From contig JARYLZ010000030.1 in the NCBI GenBank assembly GCA_029907355.1, positions 1-33,557 on the forward strand: a stretch of DNA of 33,557 nucleotides, in the 5' to 3' direction. The number at the start of each line of letters is the position of its first letter. The first letter of the stretch is position 1. Under the pieces are notes generated by a model. The model was not told the origin of the DNA. It saw only the letters and a program-made list of their open reading frames with translations, and made no database searches. This document shows positions 9,074 through 18,993 of the stretch, piece after piece. A program made the position numbers and the translations under genes. The DNA comes from Bacteroidota bacterium (lineage in GTDB: Bacteria > Bacteroidota > Ignavibacteria > SZUA-365).

Positions 9074-11212
9074 CTATCGCTCGGCACCGACCCGCACGCT
9101 CACCCGCTCGCTCAGCGGCGACTCCGCGCCCCCCCGCGTCATTACCTTGACTGCGTACGTGTACACGCCGTCGCCGACGAGCGCGGTATCGGTATAACGG
9201 GCATCGGGGATTTCGAGGGAAACGAGCGGCAGGAGGGGGTGATCTCCGAACGAACGGTAGATGACGTAGTATATTGCCTCGTCGCCTCGTTTCGTATAGC
9301 GCCATTGGAGAGTGACGGTGTTCCGCTGTTCGTCCCACGAGGCGCGCAAATCGGAAACGGGCGGGCGCAGTCCCGTGTCATACGGCCTGCCTTGTACCGC
9401 GACGTCCGCGCGCGCACGAAGCCCGCTGCTGTCCACGGCCTCGAGTTGATACTCGTACATCAGCCCGACGCGTACATCCTTATCCTCGTACGTGTCCGCG
9501 TCTCGTCTCAGGGTCGTGATCGGTATCCACGCTTCCTCGCCGGAAACGTGTCGAAGGAGGACATGCTCGCGCACGTCGTCACTGCCCGACGGCACCCATC
9601 GCAGGATAAGGGATGAGTCGGTCGCCAGGACGTCCGTGAAGACCGGCGATTCGGGGGGTACGACATCGGGGCGTCGAATCTCGACCGGTGCGCACGGGAG
9701 CGAGTGATTGTAATTCCAGTTCACAGCGGCTACCTGGTAATAGACATGCTTGGTGAGCGTGTTCACTTCCACCGTGTCATGGAACACCGTGTCTTTCCAT
9801 ACCTGGCCTGTCCGTTGGGAGAACTCGTGGTCGGCGGCGTTCGCCCAGAGGACACGGTAGCCGAGGAGATTGCGCTCCCGATTAGCGTTCCAGCGCAGGG
9901 TCACGACGCCGGAGCTGTCGATGGTGCCCACCAGACCGGTGGGGACGGCGGGTGGGATCGTATCGATGACGAACCCGTACAGGGGCAAGGAATGTGCGGT
10001 ATTCCCGGCGGTATCGATTGCGGAAACGATATAGAACGGTTCCCTGTCGTCCGGATTGTCGTCCGTGAACGACCGAGCCGTCCTCGCGAGCGGTTTTTCC
10101 GTCAGTGAGCGGAAACCGCTGTCGGATACCGCACTGCGCGAGATGATGAAACCCGCGAGGTCCGGTACGACTTCGGGCACTTCCCACGAAAGCTTAATGC
10201 GACGATCGCCGATCTGCTCGGGGTTGCGCACCAGGGGTGGGAACGGCGGCGTCAGGTCATGCGCCGCTGCGCGCGCCTCCGCGGGCTCGCCCGCCATGCC
10301 GAACGGGTCGTTCCCCTGGACGCGGTAGATATACGATATGTTGTTGACGGCCGTCGTGTCTACAAACCCTCCTCGTGGGGGTATGCCATTCTCGTTGCGC
10401 AGGATCACGAGCGGTGTGGTCGTGAGTTTTCGGAACGTTTTCCCGCCGTCGTCCGAGCGGAAGACGTCATACCCCGTGTACTCGAATGCGGGGACCTCCC
10501 AGCTCAGCTCGATGCGCCCGTCGAGACCCCTGGCGGTAAACGCGTTGGGGGGAGGAAGTGAGACCTGACCGCGTTCCGCCGTGACGGTCACTTCCCCGGC
10601 AGCGACCCGATAATCCCGGGGTTCGGCCATCGAAACGATATATGTGTAGGTTTCGCCTTTCCGCACCATGCGGTCCACATAACGGAGTCCGAGTATCTCG
10701 GCAGCCCGTGGGTCGTTGTCCGCGCTGAATAACGCATAGCCGTAAAGCATCGTGTTGCGTTCGGCGTTCGCTTCGAGGGTGTCGAGTCCGAGGCTGTCCG
10801 AAACCCCGATGAGTGTGGTGTCGCTCCAGAGCGCCAATGCAGCGACGCCGATGAAGCGGTCTCGCGGCGTCCGCGTCATGGATCCCGCAATGCGTTCCGG
10901 ATCCCAAGGGAATACCTTCTGAGGCGTCAGCATCACGCGTTCGCCTCCCGCCGACCTCCGCTCGACGGTATAGCCGATGCGGTTGCACAGGCGCCATGCG
11001 TGCGGGGTGCTCGGCGCCCAGCGGAGGATGACAGAATCCGCAGAGGGACGCGCGATCACGTAAATCGATGCGAAACCGGGATCGTGGGGAACAGTCCGCC
11101 GAGAAGTTTCTCCGCCGCTCTGAGCCACCGCGTCGGAAACGCCCAGGGTGAGGAGAGCGAGAGCGCTGATGATGGAAGTTCGAGAACGAGCACGGTGCGC
11201 AGTAGTACCCAT
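9074..11212 (-). CDS. Exported multi-FN3-domain protein
   Basis: A secreted protein of about 712 residues made of roughly six fibronectin type III-like modules. The signal peptide is SIISALALLTLGVSDAVAQ. Each module shows the FN3 hallmarks: a Trp in the B strand (ILRWAPST, IELSWEVP, IKLSWEVP, VTLRWNAN, LILRWVPS, VTLQWRY), a YxVxR-type C' strand, and proline-rich linkers. There is no T9SS sorting domain or lipobox. Start choice: an in-frame ATG at 11275 overlaps the upstream stop by ATGA, but it gives an overlong charged leader; the ATG at 11212 has AGGTGG just upstream and gives a normal signal peptide, so it is preferred. It is the last gene of a three-gene surface locus and probably works with the giant protein before it, for instance as a periplasmic or surface adaptor. 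That role is inference. Confidence 0.85.
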   Translation of the reverse strand: MGTTAHRARSRTSIISALALLTLGVSDAVAQSGGETSRRTVPHDPGFASIYVIARPSADSVILRWAPSTPHAWRLCNRIGYTVERRSAGGERVMLTPQKVFPWDPERIAGSMTRTPRDRFIGVAALALWSDTTLIGVSDSLGLDTLEANAERNTMLYGYALFSADNDPRAAEILGLRYVDRMVRKGETYTYIVSMAEPRDYRVAAGEVTVTAERGQVSLPPPNAFTARGLDGRIELSWEVPAFEYTGYDVFRSDDGGKTFRKLTTTPLVILRNENGIPPRGGFVDTTAVNNISYIYRVQGNDPFGMAGEPAEARAAAHDLTPPFPPLVRNPEQIGDRRIKLSWEVPEVVPDLAGFIISRSAVSDSGFRSLTEKPLARTARSFTDDNPDDREPFYIVSAIDTAGNTAHSLPLYGFVIDTIPPAVPTGLVGTIDSSGVVTLRWNANRERNLLGYRVLWANAADHEFSQRTGQVWKDTVFHDTVEVNTLTKHVYYQVAAVNWNYNHSLPCAPVEIRRPDVVPPESPVFTDVLATDSSLILRWVPSGSDDVREHVLLRHVSGEEAWIPITTLRRDADTYEDKDVRVGLMYEYQLEAVDSSGLRARADVAVQGRPYDTGLRPPVSDLRASWDEQRNTVTLQWRYTKRGDEAIYYVIYRSFGDHPLLPLVSLEIPDARYTDTALVGDGVYTYAVKVMTRGGAESPLSERVSVRVGAER

Positions 11213-11271
11213 CTTTCCACCTACCGATATCAGGTTCCGGTCGGCATTTCTTCGCATGTCTGAGAGGCGTT

Positions 11272-14200
11272 TCATATGCGGCACTCCGTCCCTTTCGAGA
11301 ACTTGAACGTACACGACCCGTGGACGAGCCCCCCGAGAATGTTGTAGTTGCCTCGCACGGTCCCTGTCACCCACAGGGGGTTCGGTGCTCCGGCGTCGAG
11401 GAGCATGGCTGCGCTGATACCGAGGATTTCGAAATTCCCGCGATAACCGAAATAACAGCATTCGCACCATTTACAGATCACGCAATACCATGGGCCGCAC
11501 GGTTTCCAGAGGTGGCTGCTGATATCGACGTACAGCCCGACCGATCCCGATACATAGGCATAGAGTTGGCCTTGCGCTTGCCACTTGTTGATGCCGGTAC
11601 AGTTGTTCTGTTTGAGCACCGCGATATCGAAACCGCCTCCTGCGCTGAATTCGCCGTAGAAAATTCCCCAGGTCTGCCTGCCGGTGCTGAAAGAGATATC
11701 CGCGCCGAAAGCGAAACCGTTTCCTGCGGCGATATTCGTGTTCCGATTCGACGTCGGTGAGCCGATGATCCTCCGCACGTTTTCCGGCGGAGGGAGCGGG
11801 GGCGGCAGGTTCTTCCCCATCATGAGATACGCGCCAACCTGCCCGAGCCAGGATGCGAGACGGATCTGGAACCTGCTGCTCGGCTCTCCGATCTTGAAGT
11901 ACCACGTGCTCGATTCGATGTGCAGGACAGCTTGGCCGCCGCCGGTGACCGGCGGGGCGTTGATGTTCACCGTGAAGAGACCGTGGAACGTCTTCTGCGG
12001 GAAGTAATACGTCAGGTCGCAGAACATCGTGACCTTGGCGTTCTGCCTCGCGGTGATTTCGGTCATCATGTAGCCGTTCCCCTGAAGGGTGATGCGGCCC
12101 ATCGAGATCCCGCCCGTGCTCGTGTTGCGTATCAGTTCGATCTCGAGAACGATATCGGCGTTGAAAGCCGCCGATGAGGGGTAGGTACCCATGACGACCA
12201 TCGCCTTGAAGCCGAAGACGCCATCGGCAGGTACGAAGCGGAAACCGGACACGGTGGCACCGGGCGTCGTACCGGCCACGGCGGAGGATGTCGGGACACC
12301 GGGTGTCCCAGGACCTTCCCTTCGCATGTTCCACCAGAAACCTCCCCCGAAGCCGTAGAATGCGGTGCCCGTCTGAAACTGTCCCGCACCGATAGGGATA
12401 CCGGGGTTGAAGATCGCTCTCGCATCGACGTAGAAGTACCGGAAATTGTTGACGCTCCCGAATTGCACGGTGGCCGTGATGTTGATCATCTGGATGACAC
12501 TGGCTTCGATCGCACCGCGGAAGCCGTTGCCGTAGACGGGGTCCTGGCGGTAGAACGTGATCGACCCCTTGATTTTCACCGGTCCCAGATCGGCATCGAC
12601 CGTGACTTGTTGAAGTTCGATACTGTTGTATTTGAATTTCTGCCCGCCTCCGCTCACGTCGAGTTCACCCCATAGGATCAGCGTGGTGCTCCCCCCGATG
12701 GCGGTGGATCCCGGGGCGAAATTGACGTTGATGGAGAATTTGATACCCGTCAGGTCCTTATTGGAGACGGTCCTGTTCTGCAGGTCGATGTTCGATATCG
12801 AGATGGGGAACCCGGCGAGCCCTTTTTGCGGGCTGGCGAAACCGAACGTCCCTTTCGTGAAATACGGTTTCACGCTCTGCAGTTTCATGTTTTGGAACCC
12901 GATCCCGAGCAAGTTGACGCCCGGTACCGGCCCGATCGTCCCGGCAATGGATATGCTCCCGTTGAGGATCGCGACGGCGCGGAATTGCCGTTGGGGATTG
13001 TCGTTGCCCAGCGTGATACTGGACGTGGAAAAGAGCTTGATCGAGGCCATCCAAATGTTCGCCTTGAACGTGTCGGCGGGTTGGATGACGAACGCCATGC
13101 GGAGGGACTTGGCGGTGTCGGTTGAGAGCGGGCGGGAGAGCGTCGCCGTGTATTTGAATGGGGAATCGGAAATCGGCATCTGGATTCTGCCTTTCAGCCA
13201 GCCCGCCCGCAGGGAACTGCTCACGATTTCCACGCCGATAGTGTCGAGACTGCCGCCCCATGAACCGAAGTTGCCCCTCGGGTACTGGAACACGTTCTCG
13301 GCGCGGAAACTCCCCGTGATGCCTGCACGCGTGATCAGCAGGTTCTGCACGGCGATCTGAGGTGGCTGGGTCGCGTCGAATGTGCGCAGAGCCGGGGGCA
13401 ACGATATGCTGGCGCGCTTGATGAAGAAACCTTTCCAGGTATTGTCCTTCACGCCGACATACCCGTCGGGAAATACGATTCCCGCGGGGTTGGCCTCGTC
13501 CGACTTATCGATCGCCATCTCCTGCACTTCGAGGACCATGCCGGGGACGCCCGCCAGTTCGCAGCGGTCCATGCTCGCCGCCGCGAGGAAATTGCCCCCC
13601 CGCGAAACGACCGTGCGGAACTTCGCTTTGACCTTCGAGGTCCCGTCGTCGGTCGGGAACGGCTTGAGCCATGTACGGGGAAACTTGACCTGCGCGCTCA
13701 AGTGCAGCTCCTTGAAACCGCGGCAGTCCAGCGAGACGTAACATCCCGGCTCCTCGCCTTTCGGCGCAAGGAATTTGAAGCTCCATGTCTCGCTCGCCGT
13801 GTACCCGAGATCCGCCGGCAGGTACAGCTCGACGTTCCCATCGCCGCCGATGCCTGCAGGGGAAATGCAGATCCTGCGCGCGCCGAGGCCGACGGCGATC
13901 TCCGGACCCCATTCGGGGATGGCGCAGGAGATGACGGCATTCATGTACGCCGCGGTCGGTTTGAACACCATCCCGATGATGCCGAGAACAACCTTGCGCC
14001 CCATGATATCGTTATCGAAGCCCAGCGGCATTTTCGCGGGCATTCCCGCGAGCGCGCTCACCAGCCGGGCGGAGTTGGTCGTTACCCCGTAGATGGTCTT
14101 GAGCTGTGCGTCCGTCAGGCCGAGTGCATCGCCGAGCCCGTTGGCGAGTTCCTTGGAAAGCCCGACGTCCTCTGCCTGCTGTGCGACGATGTCGCCCTCG

Positions 14201-17160
14201 TACATCTCGTTGTTCGCGTTGACCTTCACATCGAAAAACTCCACGGCGATTTTCACCGACAGCATGAATGGGATCGTGATAAACCCCGTTCCGCTGAGTG
14301 CCGCAGGCGTACCGCTGACCGTCACGAGCTTCAGTGTGAAGCGTCCGACCCGGAGTGTGTCGTTCGGTTTGAGTTGTTGCGTCCCCGGCGTTTGCAGAGT
14401 TGGCGGGGCGATCGAGCAGACATCCAGGCAACCTTCCGACGCGGTGGAGTCGGCCGTGAATACGGCCAGTGCGCTTCGGACCGTATCGCGTGTACATCGC
14501 GCCGTGTCCTTTCGAATCGACGCCGGGTTGAATGTCATCGTGAAACGCCAGAGGTAACTCTTCTTCTGCACAACCGCGAACCGCTGGGCCGCCCCCGGGA
14601 AATTGACGAACTTGAGGTCCAACACCGGGTTCCCCAGGGAATCGAGGCGCTGGACGATGTTCGCCGCGGCGCTCCCAGTGAAACTCCTGTCGAACACCGG
14701 CGAGCGCTTGAGGACTTCGTTCGTGTCCTCGCGGGCGCTGGTCATCTGCCAGACCTGCAGGCGCCCACTCCGAATAGCGGACGGGACGATTTCGGGGGAA
14801 ACGGAAAGGGAGAACAGCGGCAGAGAATCCTTCTTCCAGAAACCCCTGTCCGGAGGTTGCAAGGCGGTCAAACGCACGCACTCCGCGACGGAGACGGCCC
14901 CGGGCCTCCACGTTGTGTCGAATGTGAACACCCCGGGCGACGACGTCACTTCCGCCACCGGACAGCGTACCGAGTCCTTGCGGATCGTCGCGCTGTCGAC
15001 CCCGAGCGTGAAACGCCAGAGGTAGGTCTTGCCCTGGGTGAAATCATGTTTATAGCTCTCGGTCGATGGGCTCCTATTTTCATTGATGAACACGAGGTCC
15101 ACAGGCGAGCCCCCTGCGGAATCGGGTCGGACCTCTACATGGATCGTGTTATGACCGAAGAAACGGCGGTCGTACACCGGTGCGCGGGAGAAGACGGAAG
15201 AGGTGTCTTCCGTGGGGCTGTTCATCTCCCAAATCTTCAAGTTTCCGCTGGTTATGCCGTTCTGGACTATCGCCGGTGAGGCATGCACGCGGAACTGTGG
15301 CCTGTTGCTGCTGTACCAAACGCCCCTTTGCATCGGCGATACCGGGTCGAGCCGGAAGCACGCCACGGCGGCACTCGTGTCTCGAAGGCTTGCAATCGAA
15401 TCGTAGCGGAAAACGGCTTTCCCGCTCGTGATGGTCGACACCGAGCAGGGTTCGCGGTCGATGCGCACCGCGAACCGGTCGAACTCGAGCGTGAAATCCC
15501 ACAGGTACCACGCACCGTTCTCCGCGGCCCACTGTTTCGCCGCCCCGGGATGATTGACGTACATGAGGTCGAGAACAGTCTCGGAAGCCGACGACGATTT
15601 CACCGCGAGGTTCGCGGTAGGGTTGCCGGAGAAGACCAGCCTCCTGTCCGGGAATCTGCTCCCGATGTCGGTCCGCGTCGAATCCTCTATTTTCCAAATG
15701 TTGAGCGTCCCGCCCGTCACAGCCGCCTGCGCGATGCCCGGTGAGACTTTCACGGTGAACAGCGGTTTCGAACTCTGCGTCCAGCGGCTGGTGTCGGCGG
15801 GTTGAACGGCTTCGATGACGAAACAGGGCGACCAGCTGAACCTCCCGACAGTGCTCGTGGTCGACCCCCGCATACATTCCACCGAGTCCGCGCGGATGGA
15901 AGCGCTATCGTGCTGGAGGTCGAAACGCCACGCGTACCATGTGTCCTTCGTCGTGGTGAATTTCGCGTCCTCGGCCTGCGTGAACTTCAACTCGATGATC
16001 GTCGTGTCGCCCGTTCCCTTGTTCAGCGCAACTTTGTCCTCGCCGTTGCCGGTGAATGTTTTGTCGTATACGGGTGTTCGCACGGTGACCGAAGCCGTAT
16101 CCTCGTCCTTGTTGACCATGCGCCAGATGCGCAAGCGCCCGCCGCGTATACCCCTGCGGGAGATCGCCGGGGAAGCCCGGAGCCGGAAGACGGGAACCGG
16201 GCTCGACGTGAGAACTTGCCGATCGGTCGGCTCCGACGCGAGCAGGGTGAAGCACAGCACGCTGGGTTTCTTGTCGGGTTCACCGTAGACGAAGGAGCAG
16301 GCGATGCTCTTCCCATCGTTCCGGAAGGCGACGCGCCCGCCCGGCGTATATGCGCGCACGCGCCACGCGTACGTCGTGCCTTTGACCAGCAAGGGAAGCA
16401 TGGCGTCATAGGAGAAGAGCGTCGAGATCAAATCGCGGCGTACGACCATCGCCGGGTCACCGGGTGCATCGAGTGCGGATTCCGGCGTTTTGCCCGCAGC
16501 GACCGGCACGATCGTCAACTCGTAGCGGATATTGGCCAATTCGGCCGTCGGCACCCCGGCGACCGGCGCGATCCACTGGAACAGAACGAGTTGCGGGTCG
16601 GACTGCCGCACCGTCGATGCGCATACGGGCGAGATCGGCTGGGGGACCTCGGCGTATTGAATGTTGACGAACTGACATGCCTGGGGCGGCGGCGCCGATA
16701 GGGGCGCGAGCGTGGCGTAGTCGAGAGCCTGAGCGCAGATCGTGTAGGAACCCTCCGGCAAACGACCGCTCCGCGCAACTTGGTCGCGATCCACGCCCGA
16801 CCCGTCGACCTGATTCTGGTTGAAGAGGTTATAATCGCGCCCGGTGAGGGTGAGCATGCCGTTCGGTCCGATCGTGAACGGCTGCATCGGGACGTTGTCC
16901 TTGGTCCAGATGCGGATCGTCTTTTCGCTGTTCTCCAGGATTCCCGATAGGCGGAATTGGTACGTGTTCGATTGCGTGTTGCGCACGGTGAGCTGGATGC
17001 GTTCGGGGTGGGCTTCCCAGTCCGACAGCAACGGGCTGTAGGGGGGTATGATCGTCACAGCCACCTGAAGGGGGTATTGCTGGGCTTCGGTGTTCGAAGA
17101 CAGCGCCGCCGCGAGCAGAAAGGCATATAATGTCCGTTTCGGGAAGTACAAACGCGTCAT
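11272..17160 (-). CDS. Giant secreted surface protein (1962 residues) with tandem repeats
   Basis: It starts with a signal peptide (YAFLLAAALSSNTEAQ) after an AGGAA ribosome binding site. Residues 29-165 form an opening module (VTIIPPYSPLLSDW...) of a kind I recall from very large uncharacterised Bacteroidota surface proteins, sometimes labelled TANFOR-like; not tested. A module with an FN3-like Trp (about 170-290) follows, then four tandem repeats of about 145 residues (303-904). The remaining thousand residues are beta-rich with Gly/Asn/Thr-rich strands, which suggests a long beta-solenoid or barrel-like body. Near the C-terminus six cysteines fall within 15 residues (CGPWYCVICKWCECC). There is no T9SS sorting tail. 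It lies 57 bases after a predicted outer-membrane barrel gene and overlaps the longest frame of the FN3 gene by ATGA. A cell-surface or translocation role is plausible; no enzyme motif was seen. Confidence 0.9.
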   Translation of the reverse strand: MTRLYFPKRTLYAFLLAAALSSNTEAQQYPLQVAVTIIPPYSPLLSDWEAHPERIQLTVRNTQSNTYQFRLSGILENSEKTIRIWTKDNVPMQPFTIGPNGMLTLTGRDYNLFNQNQVDGSGVDRDQVARSGRLPEGSYTICAQALDYATLAPLSAPPPQACQFVNIQYAEVPQPISPVCASTVRQSDPQLVLFQWIAPVAGVPTAELANIRYELTIVPVAAGKTPESALDAPGDPAMVVRRDLISTLFSYDAMLPLLVKGTTYAWRVRAYTPGGRVAFRNDGKSIACSFVYGEPDKKPSVLCFTLLASEPTDRQVLTSSPVPVFRLRASPAISRRGIRGGRLRIWRMVNKDEDTASVTVRTPVYDKTFTGNGEDKVALNKGTGDTTIIELKFTQAEDAKFTTTKDTWYAWRFDLQHDSASIRADSVECMRGSTTSTVGRFSWSPCFVIEAVQPADTSRWTQSSKPLFTVKVSPGIAQAAVTGGTLNIWKIEDSTRTDIGSRFPDRRLVFSGNPTANLAVKSSSASETVLDLMYVNHPGAAKQWAAENGAWYLWDFTLEFDRFAVRIDREPCSVSTITSGKAVFRYDSIASLRDTSAAVACFRLDPVSPMQRGVWYSSNRPQFRVHASPAIVQNGITSGNLKIWEMNSPTEDTSSVFSRAPVYDRRFFGHNTIHVEVRPDSAGGSPVDLVFINENRSPSTESYKHDFTQGKTYLWRFTLGVDSATIRKDSVRCPVAEVTSSPGVFTFDTTWRPGAVSVAECVRLTALQPPDRGFWKKDSLPLFSLSVSPEIVPSAIRSGRLQVWQMTSAREDTNEVLKRSPVFDRSFTGSAAANIVQRLDSLGNPVLDLKFVNFPGAAQRFAVVQKKSYLWRFTMTFNPASIRKDTARCTRDTVRSALAVFTADSTASEGCLDVCSIAPPTLQTPGTQQLKPNDTLRVGRFTLKLVTVSGTPAALSGTGFITIPFMLSVKIAVEFFDVKVNANNEMYEGDIVAQQAEDVGLSKELANGLGDALGLTDAQLKTIYGVTTNSARLVSALAGMPAKMPLGFDNDIMGRKVVLGIIGMVFKPTAAYMNAVISCAIPEWGPEIAVGLGARRICISPAGIGGDGNVELYLPADLGYTASETWSFKFLAPKGEEPGCYVSLDCRGFKELHLSAQVKFPRTWLKPFPTDDGTSKVKAKFRTVVSRGGNFLAAASMDRCELAGVPGMVLEVQEMAIDKSDEANPAGIVFPDGYVGVKDNTWKGFFIKRASISLPPALRTFDATQPPQIAVQNLLITRAGITGSFRAENVFQYPRGNFGSWGGSLDTIGVEIVSSSLRAGWLKGRIQMPISDSPFKYTATLSRPLSTDTAKSLRMAFVIQPADTFKANIWMASIKLFSTSSITLGNDNPQRQFRAVAILNGSISIAGTIGPVPGVNLLGIGFQNMKLQSVKPYFTKGTFGFASPQKGLAGFPISISNIDLQNRTVSNKDLTGIKFSINVNFAPGSTAIGGSTTLILWGELDVSGGGQKFKYNSIELQQVTVDADLGPVKIKGSITFYRQDPVYGNGFRGAIEASVIQMINITATVQFGSVNNFRYFYVDARAIFNPGIPIGAGQFQTGTAFYGFGGGFWWNMRREGPGTPGVPTSSAVAGTTPGATVSGFRFVPADGVFGFKAMVVMGTYPSSAAFNADIVLEIELIRNTSTGGISMGRITLQGNGYMMTEITARQNAKVTMFCDLTYYFPQKTFHGLFTVNINAPPVTGGGQAVLHIESSTWYFKIGEPSSRFQIRLASWLGQVGAYLMMGKNLPPPLPPPENVRRIIGSPTSNRNTNIAAGNGFAFGADISFSTGRQTWGIFYGEFSAGGGFDIAVLKQNNCTGINKWQAQGQLYAYVSGSVGLYVDISSHLWKPCGPWYCVICKWCECCYFGYRGNFEILGISAAMLLDAGAPNPLWVTGTVRGNYNILGGLVHGSCTFKFSKGTECRI
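14449..16254 (-). repeat. Four tandem ~145-residue repeats inside the giant protein
   Basis: Repeats cover protein residues about 303-444, 446-587, 601-748 and 761-904. Each begins with a Cys-Phe/Val strand, then a 'P.F.....SP.I....I..G.L.IW' core, a 'PV.D..F.G' strand, an 'LDL.FVN' strand, and ends 'YLWRFT......IR.D...C'. The two cysteines at the repeat ends could pair across each unit. The repeats are diverged at DNA level, so they are old duplications. Confidence 0.85.
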
Positions 17161-17217
17161 GGCTGTGTTCCTGGATAAGACGATGTGTGATACCCGAACG
17201 AGTTGACGACAGCAAGG

Positions 17218-18993
17218 TCAGGGATTCCTTCGCGCCGATGGCGACCACGAAAATGCGCGCGTGTAATGGAGCATGGCCGTGTGTTCGCGGAAGACCGGGT
17301 TGATCTGCGAACCGCCCCCGTTCTGACTGCCTGTATACGTGAAGGATAACTGGTCGTCTGCCGAGGCACGGTACCCGACGGCAAGGGACTGGGTGACGAC
17401 ACCCGACGCACCCGCCGAGCCGACCGTTATCCGCGAGTAGCCGACGACGAGACTCAGCTGGAGCGCGCCCTCGAAAAAGGATGTGGAGCCTCCGACGCTG
17501 AAACCGATGTTTTTCGTTTCCCCGAATGCCGTCTCCGTGTTCGACCAGCTCGCCGACGTCACGGCGCTCCATGGAGTTTCCTTGACACCGAGGAAGTATG
17601 AGACCGATGCGGTTTTCGTGGTCGAACCCGAAAAGCGGCCGGAGAGGATGTTCATGTCGTCGTATTGCATCATGATGGCGGATACCGTCACGACGTGGCG
17701 CAATGCGGACGACTCCAGCATCATGCGAGGCGTAAGAGATAGGGAGGTGTTGACGTTGCGGACACGGATGGAATCGTTGAGCGCCTCGCGTGCGGACGCC
17801 TGGCTGGTGGCGTAGTTGGAGAACGCGGCGTCGATGTTCCATGTCCGGTTCGGCGACCAACCGATGTTCGCGGAAGTGATGAGACGGGTCGTGGTCGCCG
17901 CTTTCGTGTTGCCGACATTGTCGCTCTGCACCCCGGCCGACGCCGCGATGCGCAGAGCGCCGTTGAACAGATGGAAGCTCGGCGAGACGGTGATATTCTG
18001 AACGTCCGAATTGAAATAGTACGCACCGAATGACGTGAATTCCGGTTCGATGATCTCGTAGTCGATGCGGGTGATCGCCCAGGGCAAGCGGAACAGGACA
18101 CCGGCTCTCGCGGCGAACGCGAGCGTCGAGGTCGTGCGGACATCGAAGAACCTCTTGAAATGCCGCACGCGGTTCTGCTGTTTCGACCCGCTGAGACCAC
18201 CGCCCGTCAGCGGCGGCGAGTACAGGTTCCGCGTCAGGAAAGACGCGCCGACATCGAGATCGGCGCTGAGCCAGTCGAAGGCGACGAAATGGGCCTCGAA
18301 ACTCCCCGTCGTGTTTTCTTGGGGGAGTACATTCGACGGTCTCCGCGCGAGCGAGTTCGTGTCGTCGGAAGCCTGGAAGAGCGAGATCCGGAAAAAGCCG
18401 TCCTCGTTGCCGATCTTCGCCATCGCACCCCATCCCGTCCGCCGATAGGCAGGGGCGGCCGATGGGTTCGTGGAATCCTGCTCGACGGCTCGTGCCAGGC
18501 GGCCGTAAAGCAGGGCGAACTGGAAATCCTTCGGGAACAGTTCCACGGCGGCGCCTGCGAAGCGGATGCCGGCCACCGAGTACCGCGACCACGTCAGGGA
18601 GCGATACCCCAGGTGTGCCCGAACCCACTTATAGGTGGGCGAGAGCCCGAACTCGTCGAACGGTTGATGGTAACTCCGCTCCCGCTCGGCGAAGACGAAA
18701 CTGAACGGGATCTCCACGTCGTACACTGTCGCCGTAGCCGCTCCGCTCAGCATCCACGAAAACGGTTGTTGCCTTCTCGGTAGGCCGGAGATGGAATTCC
18801 CCCCCATGGTCCCGCTCACGCTGCCTCGGATCGAGAACGGCTGGATTTCTCCGATTCGAGAGAGCTCCTGCGCAGACGATACGAAGGGGAAAAGCTGAAC
18901 GAGGAGAAAAATGTACGCGCATGTCCCCCCGTTGATCAACCGTTCGAACAGGCGGGGAGAAGGAACGTCTCTCTTCCGTGTCGGAACGTCCAT
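17218..18993 (-). CDS. Predicted outer-membrane beta-barrel protein (591 residues)
   Basis: A signal peptide (IFLLVQLFPFVSSAQ) is followed by about 550 residues of alternating hydrophobic/polar strands with many aromatic ends (FRFAG-, WNIDAAFSNY-, LSFTYTGSQ-type), typical of a barrel. The N-terminal part (IQPFSIRGSVSGTMGGNSIS, then PTYKWVRAHLGYRSLTWSRY) resembles a conserved barrel family I recall next to giant surface-protein genes in Bacteroidota. The start at 18993 has GGTGAT at correct spacing. It is the first gene of the three-gene surface locus and probably provides the outer-membrane anchor or pore for the giant protein. No plug domain, OmpA domain or TonB box was seen. Confidence 0.8.
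   Translation of the reverse strand: MDVPTRKRDVPSPRLFERLINGGTCAYIFLLVQLFPFVSSAQELSRIGEIQPFSIRGSVSGTMGGNSISGLPRRQQPFSWMLSGAATATVYDVEIPFSFVFAERERSYHQPFDEFGLSPTYKWVRAHLGYRSLTWSRYSVAGIRFAGAAVELFPKDFQFALLYGRLARAVEQDSTNPSAAPAYRRTGWGAMAKIGNEDGFFRISLFQASDDTNSLARRPSNVLPQENTTGSFEAHFVAFDWLSADLDVGASFLTRNLYSPPLTGGGLSGSKQQNRVRHFKRFFDVRTTSTLAFAARAGVLFRLPWAITRIDYEIIEPEFTSFGAYYFNSDVQNITVSPSFHLFNGALRIAASAGVQSDNVGNTKAATTTRLITSANIGWSPNRTWNIDAAFSNYATSQASAREALNDSIRVRNVNTSLSLTPRMMLESSALRHVVTVSAIMMQYDDMNILSGRFSGSTTKTASVSYFLGVKETPWSAVTSASWSNTETAFGETKNIGFSVGGSTSFFEGALQLSLVVGYSRITVGSAGASGVVTQSLAVGYRASADDQLSFTYTGSQNGGGSQINPVFREHTAMLHYTRAFSWSPSARRNP

Noticed and set aside
13702-15279. 525-codon plus-strand ORF inside the giant gene
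   Set aside because: Antisense shadow rich in Arg/Asp/His; the minus strand carries a continuous 1962-residue secreted protein with internal repeats.
16829-18628. 599-codon minus-strand ORF spanning the barrel gene and the giant gene start
   Set aside because: Out-of-frame shadow with Arg/His-rich composition; both overlapped genes have signal peptides, ribosome binding sites and strand-like patterns.
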